Positions 1 through 10,643 of a stretch of 64,000 bases of DNA are shown here, in pieces; within the stretch, counting starts at the first letter, position 1, and every line of letters starts with the position of its first letter. A program made the translations under genes and the position numbers. This stretch comes from Pyricularia pennisetigena (taxonomy: Eukaryota > Ascomycota > Sordariomycetes > Magnaporthales > Pyriculariaceae), in the NCBI RefSeq assembly GCF_004337985.1, contig NC_043744.1:1850816-1914815 (forward strand). Direction: 5' to 3'. The notes below the pieces were generated by a model, which saw only the letters and a list, made by a program, of their open reading frames with translations, was not told the DNA's origin and did no database searches.

Positions 1-755
1 CAAGCAGGTCTACCTACAGAAGCAGTCAGAAACCCGCGTGTCACTCGTGTGCTCATAGCCCATTGTCTTCTGCAGGAACATGCAGGCAGAAGAATGCTGA
101 GGATTCACAGTTCTGGCGCTGGATCTAAGCTTGAATTTGAGTTACCGAAGGCAGGGTAGCTTCGCTCGACCATTAACAGGCAATGGGCCACATAGAACCG
201 TGGGTATCCGCTTGCCGTCTGATGTTTAAGTATAATTATTAATATAATGTAATGACAACGGGCTGCACAGCTTCAGTGGCTTGTGTGGGTGCCGTTTGTA
301 CAACCATCACTTATGACATCTCACGTTCCCATGCAAGCCTTGCAGGTCGCCACTCTGAGCGGGGATGGAACAAAGATGAAATGGCATAATGCAAAAGCTA
401 TTACTCGTTAGCCCCCCTTAATTGTGTATAGAAGAAGTGGGCGTTGAGGGGTGTAGGAGCTCCGCTCGAGATGGCGCACCCAGGTTTTTGCCTGTCTCAA
501 CTCGGCGCGAGCAACCATCGAAGTTTCCCCGCTTCTTCCTATAAACTCGCTGCACTCCCTCCATAAACCCTGAATTTAACGTCCAAACTCACGACCTTCC
601 ACCTTATACATTTCTTCCCTCCCAGTCCTGGTACAAAAAAAAAAAAACATAGTTTTGCACAGGGCTCCTTACGGCGTCCACCACCAATTAAAACCTTTAA
701 AGACAAAAGATACCCCAGCCTAACAGGCTTTTACTTTGATCAAACACATTACAAC
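1..755 (+). promoter_or_regulatory. Upstream region of the aldehyde dehydrogenase gene
   Basis: No gene is visible here. A TATAAA element lies at 540-545, followed by pyrimidine-rich DNA (about 541-640) and an A-tract at 636-648, as in many fungal promoters. A CCCCT at 414-418 and an AGGGG at 447-451 match the core stress-response element, and GCGGGG at 359-364 fits the CreA/Mig1 consensus. Such short motifs arise by chance often. Stress or carbon control of the dehydrogenase is an inference only. Confidence 0.3.
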
Positions 756-2543
756 ATGCCCCTCGCCACAGAGCTGAAGACTCCGGTCACGGGCACCTAC
801 CAGCAGCCCACCGGTCTGTACGTACATTTACGGTCCAAGCGGAACGGGCATCTTCTCCTACGTCATAAACTAACCAGTAGGCTACACAACCAGCTTCATC
901 AATAACGAGTGGGTAGAGGGTGTCGACAAGAAGACCTTCGAGACTATCAACCCCAGCACCGAGGAGGTCATCTGCTCCGTCAGTGAGGCCACCGAGAAGG
1001 ATGTTGATATTGCAGTCAAGGCTGCCCGCAAGGCCTTCGAGGGCGAGTGGAAGCAAACTACTCCTGGACAGCGAAGCAAGCTCTTGATCACCCTTGCCGA
1101 GCTTACCGAGAAGAACTTTGACCTGCTTGCTGCTGTTGAGTCTCTCGACAACGGAAAGTCAATTGCGATGGCCAAGGGCGATGTCGGTGCCGTAGCTGGC
1201 TGCCTGAGGTACTATGGCGGTTGGGCGGACAAGATCGAGGGCAAGACCATTGACATTGCCCCCGACATGTTCCACTACACAAGGTCTGAGCCTGTAAGTA
1301 CATTGCCTCCTTGCTGTACAGAGACAGGTGGATGGGACCATGTCGCAATAGCTAACACTAGTTAACTGATACTCAGATCGGTGTCTGCGGTCAAATTATC
1401 CCCTGGAACTTCCCTCTTCTCATGCTGGCATGGAAGCTGGGACCTGCTCTGGCTACGGGTAACACCATCGTCTTGAAGACTGCCGAGCAAACGCCCCTGT
1501 CAGCCCTTGTATTCGCCAACCTAATCAAGGAGGCCGGTTTCCCCGCTGGTGTCGTCAACATCATCTCTGGCTTCGGCAAGGTTGCCGGTGCTGCCATCTC
1601 GGCACACATGGACATTGACAAGGTTGCTTTCACTGGCTCCACCGTCGTTGGTCGCACCATCATGAAGGCTGCCGCCTCGTCCAACCTCAAGAAGGTCACC
1701 CTTGAGCTCGGTGGCAAGTCGCCCAACATCGTCTTCAACGATGCCGATATCGAGGCTGCCGTCAGCTGGGTCAACTTTGGTATCTACTACAACCACGGCC
1801 AATGCTGCTGCGCCGGCTCGCGTATCTACGTTCAGGAGGGCGTCTACGACAAGTTCGTCGCGGCTTTCAAGGAGCGCGCCCAGAAGAACAAGGTCGGTGA
1901 CCCATTCAAGGAGGACACCTTCCAGGGTCCTCAGGTCAGCGAGCTCCAGTTCAACCGCATTATGGACTACATCAAGTCAGGAAAGGAGGAGGGAGCTACT
2001 GTTGAAACGGGTGGTGAGAGGCACGGCGACAAGGGCTATTTTATCCAGCCCACTATCTTCACCAACGTCCGTCCGGAGATGAAGATCATGAAGGAGGAGA
2101 TCTTTGGTCCCGTTGTTGCCATGGCCAAGTTCAAGACCGAGGAGGAGGTTATTGCTCTTGCCAACGACAGCAACTACGGCCTGGCTGCCGCCGTCCACAC
2201 CAAGGACCTTAACACATCTATCCGTGTTAGCAATGCCCTGAAGGCCGGTACCGTCTGGGTCAACTGCTACAACATGCTCCACCACCAGCTTCCCTTTGGT
2301 GTAAGTAACCCCAGGCAGCACGCAGATTAAAATGCATTATGAAGACTAACAATTCGTGAATAAAAACAGGGTTACAAGGAGTCTGGTATTGGTCGCGAAC
2401 TGGGCGAGGCTGCGCTGGCCAACTACACTCAAAACAAGTCGGTAAGTAACTCAAACACACTGCTTCTCGTTGTTGCATTCAAAAAAGCTTACCACGTTTT
2501 CTCCACATAGGTTGCAATCCGTCTTGGCGGTCCCATCTTCTGA
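756..2543 (+). CDS. Aldehyde dehydrogenase (NAD(P)+), ALDH class 1/2 type
   Basis: Oxidises aldehydes such as acetaldehyde to acids with NAD(P)+. The model is join(756..813, 881..1293, 1377..2300, 2370..2441, 2511..2543), 499 aa, the usual family length. Visible motifs are the Rossmann part after [26 protein letters not shown] with the general-base Glu, and GQCCCAGSR, where the middle Cys (about residue 301) is the nucleophile. EEIFGPV and PFGGYKESG complete the family signature. The ATG at 756 gives [10 protein letters not shown] with no clear mitochondrial presequence, so a cytosolic enzyme is likely. The first donor is unusual: GTCTGT at 814 is the only one that keeps frame with the acceptor at 880, while the better-looking GTACGT at 818 does not. 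The last exon encodes only 10 residues. The family is certain; substrate and compartment are inferred. Confidence 0.93.
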
Positions 2544-2968
2544 TCAAATATGGTTGAGACTTCGTCAAAATAAGCGCTAATATGATTCCCAGTATACTGA
2601 ATGGAGCCGGGAAAGGAATGTTTGTTGCACTGTATATATCTCTTGCATCCGTTTCCAATTTGAAGACCATGTATGACCACAGCAGATTGATGCAAAAATC
2701 GAATCTTTATGACAATGAAAATTTTCATGATTGATATGATTGTTGTCTAATTTGATAATGGCCATGTTGCATGCAGTCTAAGTCGTGCCATGACAAGGAC
2801 CATAAACATACACTGTGCCCCTTAGCCGTTGGCACTGTTCCAACCCCTCCGCATCAACTTCAACACCAAAACAAAGGTCTTAGCAGCAAGCAATATTGGC
2901 ATTCGGAATCCGTGCCAGCAATCAACCACAACAAAACCGAATCGTTTTCTGGGTCCCTGAATTCCATA
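2544..2968. other. Intergenic: ALDH 3' end and DAD1 upstream region
   Basis: About 425 bp between two genes on the same strand. It holds AT-rich sequence expected for the ALDH 3' UTR (2544-2770) and the short leader of DAD1. No conserved element stands out. Confidence 0.4.
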
Positions 2969-3659
2969 ATGTCAATGCATCAACGCTCATTATCAGCCGC
3001 TGGTGGGCGCGACAAGACGCCGTTTGAGCAGCAGAGGGAGGCACTCATCGGCGAGATTGCCATGGTACGTCACTTTCCAAAAATAAAAAAATAAGAAGAG
3101 AAAGTTGGGTAGGAAAAAAAAAAAAGATGGGAAGAGAACAATGCATATGCAAAACGTTTGCCTGTGATTCATCCTACCTTTTTTTTCTTCTCCTTCTGCC
3201 TAGCTTCTTTTTTATTCCGACGGTCTGCATGAAGGTACAGGTTGTGCAGCAACGAGAAAAGGGAAGAATTAGTCTAATTCAATGCATGCATCTTTCGTTA
3301 TCAGAGCTTCGAGCAGGTCCTGGCCAACATCAACAAGCTGAACAGGTCCCTCGAGGCGGTTATCACGGTGCGTTACTTTTTCGCCCCTCCCACACACACA
3401 CACACACACACACACACTGCCGCTCTCTTCTTTAAGAGGTCATGCAGTTCTTAGATGGGTTGGTTGATACTGACTTTCTACGGCTGAATTTGGCTGTCTT
3501 ATTGGTTTACAGGTTGGCAACGAGTTTTCCTCGGTGGAGGCTCTGTGGTCACAATTCGAGAACGTCATGGCCAAGGATCCGGATGAGGGCAAGGCTGAAG
3601 GCGAGGGGAGCGATGGGGAGGGCGAGCAGCATCCGAAGCGGGGTGACGAGAAAAGATGA
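2969..3659 (+). CDS. DAD1: DASH/Dam1 complex subunit Dad1
   Basis: Small kinetochore protein of the DASH (Dam1) complex, which rings microtubules and couples kinetochores to spindle fibres. The model is join(2969..3064, 3305..3367, 3513..3659), 101 aa; budding-yeast Dad1 is 94 aa. The conserved core is spread over all three exons: [14 protein letters not shown], then [20 protein letters not shown], then [19 protein letters not shown]. The tail after residue 80 is acidic and low in complexity. The ATG at 2969 is followed by a second in-frame ATG two codons later, so either could serve. The second intron contains a CA dinucleotide repeat. Because the gene is small and broken by introns, simple ORF calling would miss it. 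Confidence 0.92.
3391..3417. repeat. (CA)n microsatellite in DAD1 intron 2
   Basis: A run of about 13 CA dinucleotides lies in the second DAD1 intron, some 23 nt after the donor. Length variation between strains is likely. Confidence 0.9.
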
Positions 3660-4620
3660 AGGGAGCGGATCACAAGGAACAAGTTTAATATTCTAATGGA
3701 TGTTTTTTTTTATGATACCCCATGCCTGAGTATGCTCCCTAGTCTTAACAGGAGTAACCAAAATCCCACTGACCGCTCTATTGTCACTGATAGTATATTT
3801 GCTGGCATACTCTACTACTGTACGGTCATATTGATGGTGAAAAAAATATGTCTTTTATGTCTTATCCCATCAGCGTGGAAACCATTCTACAAAAGAAAGA
3901 TTTGTGCATCAAAGACCAAGGAAATAGTACAACAGCTCCCCCTATAGTCCTGGCGGGCTCAGAGACAGCAGGCATCCTCAGCTCTGTTCATTCCTTCCCA
4001 ATCACCGACATCCCCCTTCAACACAATATCACAGCAAAGCCGGAAACCCCAAAGAAGGCCAAATGCTTTTGAACAAGCATTATAGCCAGCATTAAATGGC
4101 TCATAGCCGCACATGATGACCACATCGCAGTACGCTCCCAACTGCCCTTGCCCGGACTACACCCATTCAGAACATCACCCCCCAGCGTAAACGAACACGA
4201 GACCAGCCGTTACTGCCTCGAATATGACCGGGATCGCCAACTCAGACCACGACAAAGAAAAAACACGATACAAGGGGTGGTAACAAAAAAGAAAAAAAAA
4301 GCAATAGAACTGTAAAAAACGTCGTTCCGAATCATGCAATATAGGTCATTTCATTATGCTCTAGGCTCTCTTCCCAGGTGCATACGTTTCCCATATTGCG
4401 GCCCTTCATTTGAAGAAGAGTGCGCAAAGCAAAACATGTGACCCAAGAAAAAAGCCAACCCAAAAATAAAAGGATAAAAAAGAACGCCGTCAACAGCGAC
4501 TGGGGGAGAAACGAAGGGAAAAGAAACAAGGGCCAAACAGGGTCAAAAAGAAACAAGAACAAAAATGGAATGGGTAAGAATGAATAGCTGCTGGGCGAAG
4601 GGAGCATGATCTCGATTCTC
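3660..4620. other. Intergenic: convergent 3' regions of DAD1 and RHO4
   Basis: About 960 bp between two convergent stop codons. It is AT- and A-rich (for example 4254-4320) and should hold both 3' UTRs. No coding signal or structured repeat was found. Confidence 0.4.
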
Positions 4621-5704
4621 TCACAAGATGTTGCACCTTGTCTTCTTCCTCTTGGACATACCCCCAACGCCGGGGATGCCGTGACCGCCGTGGCTTGAGT
4701 AGCTGCCGCCCCCGCCCCCGCCGGCTGCTGCCTGGGCCTCGAGGGTTTTACGGTCGTTGGCAATGACGGTGTCAAGGGCGCGCTCAAAAATCTCGTCGAC
4801 ACCGCGCATCTCCTTGCTGCTGCACTCCATGTACTGGGCGTTCATCTTGCGAGCCACGGCTTGCCCTTGTTCGGTGGTGACGGGCGTCAACCCTTGTGTC
4901 TTAAGCATGTCGATGCATGTCTTCTTGAAGCGGAGGTCTGACTTGAGGCCCACGAGGATGAGCGGCGTGTAGGGACAGAAGTGGAGGACCTCCGGGTACC
5001 ACTGGGGTTGAGGACAATCATGTCAGTAACAAATCGCTAACGAGTTGGAATCTGTAGCACCAAAAGGGCGGGAAATACCTTGTCCATAACATTCTCAAGC
5101 GAGTTTGGGCAGTCGATGGCGAAGCAAACAAAGATCAAATCGGTTTCGGGGTAAGAGAGGGGTCGCAGACGGTCATATTCCTCCTGTCCGGCGGTATCCC
5201 ACAGGGCGAGCTCAACCGTCTTACCGCTGGAGCCGTGTGTGGGATAGGTGATGTAGTTTTCGAAGACGGTCGGCACGTATTTCTTGAGACAGTAGAATTC
5301 CAGTCAGTCAAAAACTGCCGCATTGCATCCTTCAAAATGACGGTCGCCACCACCTATGTCGACTCGAGTTCTCGAATGTTCCTCTCTTCCCCTTCTCCCT
5401 CACCAAATCTTACCTCTGGAAAGTAGCCTTGGCTGTAGCTGATGAGCAGACACGTCTTGCCACAGCCGCCATCGCCAACGACGACAATCTTCTTTGAGTA
5501 GGCAGGTGCCTCGGTCATGGCGGTTGCTGATGATTCCCTGCCGGTCGATGCGCTCATCATTGTGCTGACAGTACCATCGCTCGACCTAGTTCCACGGGGC
5601 TCTCGTCGCTCAATTGTCGATCTTCGCTGCATCGACGGCTCGTACTTCTCGCTGCTGATCTGGCTGTTGTACTGGGAGTTGCGATACTGATATTGCGAAG
5701 CCAT
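4621..5704 (-). CDS. RHO4: Rho family GTPase, Rho4 type
   Basis: Small GTPase that in ascomycetes controls septum formation and actin organisation at the membrane. The model is complement(join(4621..5001, 5079..5282, 5414..5704)), 291 aa. Exon 1 supplies an N-terminal extension of about 70 residues, typical of Rho4 and absent from Rho1/Cdc42, followed by the P-loop GDGGCGKT. Exon 2 begins with the effector region [10 protein letters not shown] and holds the switch II motif [12 protein letters not shown]. Exon 3 has GLKSDLR, the variant of the N/TKxD base-recognition motif, and the [10 protein letters not shown] segment. The end is a basic stretch plus the CAAX box CNIL; the final Leu predicts geranylgeranylation. 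A glycine run precedes the tail. The N-terminal extension is the main reason for choosing Rho4 over other Rho classes. Confidence 0.92.
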
Positions 5705-6512
5705 GATCCTTTGGTAAGGGTCTGCTTTTTTTTGAGGATCCCGCTGAATGTCGGTGCCGCAGGGCGGTCGGACAGATAATTAGCGAATAGAAAGCTCGGT
5801 CGAGCTTGTTCCCTTTTCTTTTCTTGTCTTAGAATTTGAAAGTTTGCGATCGTATTGCCTGTCTATTTTGGCAAACAGACAAACAAAGTGTAAATTCGGT
5901 CACAAGTGTGTTTGTTTTCTGAGTGCTCGCCTGCCTGAGTATGCTTGCGGCTTTGATGATTGAGGGAAGAATGCAACTGCTCTACCGCTGCCGGAAATCT
6001 GAGAAAAAAAAAACTGTTATGTCGAAGAGGGGTGTTGACAAAACAATCAACGGTTGAGATTTGTTTGTCCAGAGCTATCGATCGCAAAAGGTGGACACGC
6101 ATCTGGCGGGAAAATTGATGCGGGCGCGGAGGTAAGGGGTGTGCAGACTGGGAACTGGGCAGAGTCAACAGCACATGGCCCGTTAACACGGCAACCAGAA
6201 AGCGTCCGCAAATAAATGACGCCACGCTGCGGGTCCAGCATTTTTCTGCATCACCACGCAGACTTGAGTGGCTTGAACCCCCGTGCGAGACAAAAAGAAT
6301 CAATTGGCCTGTGCTCAGGCACCGCCTCAGCCAAATCAAACCAAGGCTCAGACTGATCCACAACCGCAACCCAAAATCAAGGCGGCATCCATCCAAATTC
6401 CAAACTTGAAAATTTCAGTCGCTTCGTCCTCTGTCTCCTACTCTGCATCAACTCGGCAACCTTAATTCCCACTGATCCTCGTTGGCCATCAACCACCAAG
6501 ACAAGTGTCAAT
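5705..6512. promoter_or_regulatory. Divergent intergenic region RHO4 / elongin C
   Basis: About 810 bp between two start codons pointing apart, so it must contain both promoters. Pyrimidine-rich DNA lies just upstream of RHO4 (5725-5840). There is no unambiguous TATA box and no supported ORF. Confidence 0.45.
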
Positions 6513-7180
6513 ATGGAGGCTGACGACGGAACCAAGAGCAAGTACATCACACTTATCTCCCGCGAAGGCTATGAGTTTGTGGTCCTCCGCGAGGCGGCTG
6601 CTGTCAGCTCCACGATCAAGAAGATGGTCAACGGCATGTTTAGCGAGTCTGAGACAGGACGCTGTCACTTTGAGGACATCAAGTAGGTTTGCAGTCCTTT
6701 TTTTTTTTTTTTTTTTTTTTTTTTCTCTCTCTCTCTCTCTTTGGACCTTGTAAGGCCTTGACGCGGCTTCCTTCCAGGCCGCGCCCTGTTTCCAGATGAT
6801 GAAAGTCGAACACTGTTCGCGAGCTGCCTGACGAGGCATTGCAGGCTTCCCCTGCAGGACTGCATGGAGCTTTTTCCTACACTTGATCTGATGGCAACAA
6901 TCCTCTTCGTCAATCACAACTCTCCCAACATTTCACTCAAGATAGGCTGCAGGCTGACAACCGCCCAGTGGCGTAGTCTTGAGCAAGGTCGTCGAGTACT
7001 TCCACTACTGGTACAAGCACAGGGATGATCAAGACGTTCCCGACCTTGAGATCCCGACGGAACTTTGCCTGGAGATACTCATGGCGGCCGACTTTTTGGG
7101 TCTAGACAGTGCGTGCTCACCAAATCTTTGTCGCAGCACCTCACTGTTACTAAGACTAACAATAACCAGAAATTGCATAA
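6513..7180 (+). CDS. ELC1: Elongin C (Skp1/BTB-fold ubiquitin ligase adaptor)
   Basis: Adaptor of the Skp1/BTB fold that bridges cullin to BC-box substrate receptors and, with elongin A, acts on stalled RNA polymerase II. The model is join(6513..6682, 6969..7108, 7170..7180), 106 aa, matching the family length of about 100-112. Exon 1 gives KYITLISREGYEFVV and STIKKMVNGMF. Exon 2 gives INGVVLSKVVEYFHYW and EIPTELCLEILMAADFLGL, the helix pair that binds cullin and BC-boxes. The last exon is only 11 nt and adds the final residues (KIA) and the stop. Intron 1 holds a long T-tract followed by a CT repeat. Without the terminal microexon the frame would run on into non-conserved sequence. Confidence 0.9.
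6698..6740. repeat. Poly-T plus (CT)n tract in elongin C intron 1
   Basis: About 27 T residues (6698-6724) are followed by eight CT units. The tract sits 15 nt inside the intron, not at its acceptor. It is probably length-variable and prone to sequencing error. Confidence 0.9.
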
Positions 7181-7716
7181 TGCTTGCCATCTTTTAGTGT
7201 TTTTGGGTCTTGCGTTACTCCAACGGCTGGCATGGCGTTGGGGCAATCTGATTCCTGTTTGGTTGCTCACTGCCTCGAGTTATGGGCATCATCTCGGAGT
7301 AACAGCCTCCTGGGTGCAACCAGACGAACAAGCAAGCAGGGTTAATTTTCGATTGGCTGTAAATTCTACAAACATGATTATTCAACGAGACGCCATGAAA
7401 ACGTCCCGGCAGTAATGAATGCCATCCGTGGACGGTTGGCATCGCCACCATTCAAGCATATGCGTTCAACTAGACTATTATGTCCATGGGTTGATCGTCT
7501 AATAAGGATGGTAGATTAAACTTCTTCCCCCACACTCTGCTCGATCAGTTACCCTTGCGGTGATCCATGGCTTTTTAAGAGGGGATACAGTATAGCATAG
7601 TTGAATAATCAAAACCAAACTGTTATCCGAGCTCTAAATGTAGTAATCTGGCAAGCGAGAAAACTGTCGTCCCTCGGTGAATTGCGAGCATAGCAGACCA
7701 ATATCTGTAGCAATAC
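7181..7716. other. Intergenic: convergent 3' ends of elongin C and the F-box/ankyrin gene
   Basis: About 535 bp between two stop codons that face each other. Nothing coding is seen. It should contain both 3' UTRs. Confidence 0.4.
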
Positions 7717-10643
7717 TTAGACCGGGGCCCCTCTCTGGTTGAATTTACCATGCCTCTCTCTTTGCAGTTTTGCTTGCGTCTCAAAGCGTGACAAGAATGG
7801 AACAAGAGCATGTTTGTTCTCGTGGCGCCACAGAGTCTCATCGACAAAGATGCATTCCACTCTGGACTTTCCTTGCGGTGGCGGCGTGTTTGTCTCAATC
7901 TTTGCCTTTTCCCCCCGAGGCCTCAGATCCCTGAGTGTACCGGGACCTGGTGCATCTCTGACCACTCGATTGCGCGTTTGAGAGTCGGCTATCTTGTTGC
8001 GATCCACTTGGCCAGACGAAAGGGACACGATCACTTTTCTGGGGCCCGACGGCCCGTCAACCGTCTCGATCACGAAGTAGTCCCTCATGAGGTGCGCGAG
8101 GCGGTAGTTGCGACCGCCACTTCGCTTCTTGGCCATCATCCAATCGGCAATCTGCATCCACAGCTGGTCGAACGGCGGTGCACGCTTTACCATGGACCGG
8201 TTCAGGCCATATCTGACAATCCAGATGACCTCGACGGCTGTTTTATGTAGCACGTTCAGCATGTTGTCCTTGGATATCCACTCCCAGAGCCCGCAGAGAA
8301 CGTGAAGGAATTGCGTCTCGGACGTGTCTCGAGATTCTCGATCGAGCGTCGCCCAGTATGCGAAGAGTTTGAGTATCGGCTGGCTGCGGTCTGGCCAGAC
8401 GATGCAAAGAGCGACGCATGTCCAAATAAACCTGAAGAGGTACGCCGGTGGGACGGATTGGAGTTTGAGATGCTTCACAACGTCCGTGAGATCCCAATAT
8501 TGAGTGAGGGCCCTATCGAGAACTGTGATTGGGGTTCTCAGCCCGATATTGTTTAGGTATACGTCCCGGTAGCTTATCACCATGCAGTTGGCAAAAGAGG
8601 CTTTGTCATGGCCGTCTATCCCTCTGACACGCCAAAATATGTCGGCTCCTGCTTCGACCAGACACTCCAACACAGACATTCTTGCATGCGGAGGACAAGA
8701 AATGATGGTTTCAATGGGAACATCACCGTTCAGATCAGCTACTTGAGGGTTTGCACCTCTCGCAAGCCTGTTTGTTGGCTCTGTTAGACTTTTTCTGAAC
8801 AGAATATAATTTTGCGCAAAAGGAGGCATAAGACTCAGGGTAGCTTTGCTTACATTTCTTTGACAACTGCTCTGAAGCCACGCTTCACAGCCATGACCAA
8901 GTGTGGCCTTTTGGGCGAAAGATCCCAGTTCCGCATACCGAGAAGCTTCAACGGTATTTGACCGGGCGCACTTATTCCATCGCTTTCGGGTGATGTGGAC
9001 AAGACATTGCGGAGGAGCTTATCGTTCTCCAGAATGTGAGGCGCAATCTCCAGCAGCTGGCTGAACGCTCGCACGTTGTCGTTACGGATGATCAGCCGCA
9101 GAAGCTGGCTAAGCTCCGAAGAAGGAAGTGAGACAGGACCATAGCCCCTTCTGCTGAGTTTGGCGCATCTTGCCAGAGCTCCGTAGTCAAAATGGCAAGG
9201 ATACCGGGCTGCCCTCATGAATAAGCGGTCTGACATATGGCGAAGAAATGCCTCGGAAGCATTTGCCGGCCCTATGTTGTCCAGGACTAAATCTAAAAGC
9301 ATGGGATATAGTGCCGAAAGGTGGTCATCAACAATCTTGTGAAAAACAGTCACAAATTCCTCATTGTCGTCGTAGATGCCTTCCAGAGGCAGTCCATGCT
9401 TCAGCAGCATCACAACTTTCTGATCAAGTTCGTCATCGTCTCCTATGGGCTCAAGTAAGTATTGTAGCGTGTCCGGCTCCGGCCTAGCACCGGCCTCTAG
9501 AAGGATCTCGACATTCCGAATCGGTTGGGTCAAGGCCAAACTCAGAGGTGTGCGGCCCTCATACGGCTCCGGGTAATAATCTTCACTCCGTTCCATTTCA
9601 AGATCAGCTTCTGGAAGCTGAACGAGCCTCTGAAGCAGTTCTTGGCGGGACTGCTCCCATGCGTCACCATTCATGCCTCGGGAAAGATGGGAATGAGTGC
9701 GACCGATGCAAGCCATGTGTAAAGCGGTGAATCGTGTGCCTTGGGTGTGTATGGTCACACCGGCATCGAGAAGCGCATTTGCTGCTTCGAAGTTGTGGTT
9801 CCAGACAGCACACTCCAGGGGCGGCAGACACTCGTCTTCTTCGTCAGGCGGGTCAAGTTGGAGGTCGACAAGGACCTGAACGACCCGCTGATCAGCAGTG
9901 TTGAGGCTGGCATATTGCAGTGCGTTACGCCCAAAACTGTCCGTCGTGTGTATTAGGTCCGGCCGCGTCTTCGCAAGGTACTGAAGTGTATCAAGTCGAC
10001 CTTTGAAGGCAGCAGTGTGAAAGGCGGTCAGGGCGGGAACATCCTCGTCGGTGTGCAGTGGAGGAAATGGTGAGGCGCCGCGACGGAGAAGAATCTCGGC
10101 AGTAGAGTCTCTTCCGAAGCATATCGACAGGTGTAAAGGCGTCACCGGCGTCTTGGAAAAGCAGACATCTTCAGAATGGCTGTGGCCAGTAGCGTCGACC
10201 TCAAAATCCTCAAGAAGCATATCGCAGCGACAAAGTCCCAAGGCCGGGGCATTAATCCTCGCTCCATTGTCAAGCAGCCAGTGAACCACGCGGTCCTGGC
10301 CTGCGCGCGCGGCCAGGTGCAACGCGGTAAACTCGACATCTCCTCTGTTGAGCGACGGGGACAGCCTCGCCAGGTTCCGGTCCAGATCATAAGAAGACGT
10401 GCGGTCGTTAAGCTCTGCTCCGGCAGCGTAGACCTTTTGAAGGGTGTCAAGCCTACCTCGCCGCGCAGCCCACATCATCGCACTTGCGTCCTCATGGCGA
10501 ACATTGTGGCGGTAGAGTGGCCTTTCGAGGAGACCTAGATATTTGGAATTGATGGCGACAAGCGCTGCCTTGTCGCGAGTATCAAGCTGATCGAAGATTG
10601 ACAGCAGAATGTCATTTGGAAGATCCCAGAATGAATTGGGCAT
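7717..10643 (-). CDS. F-box and ankyrin repeat protein
   Basis: Likely substrate-recognition subunit of an SCF ubiquitin ligase. The model is complement(join(7717..8767, 8854..10643)), 946 aa. An F-box occupies residues 3-45 (FWDLPNDILLSIFDQL, then the YLGLLERPLYR helix). Ankyrin repeats follow from about residue 53: TALHLAARAGQDRVVHWLLDNGA, TPLHLSICFGRDSTAEILL and several degenerate units up to TPLSLALTQPIRNVEILLEAGA near residue 375. The single intron lies inside a further repeat and joins VVKEM to LARGANPQVADLNGD, which supports the splice. The C-terminal ~300 residues are rich in Trp and aromatic residues and match no domain I know. Substrate unknown. Such proteins expand rapidly in filamentous fungi. 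Confidence 0.88.

Noticed and set aside
6210..6290. tRNA-like TTGAACCCCCG segment
   Set aside because: No matching acceptor stem or anticodon arm could be folded around it.
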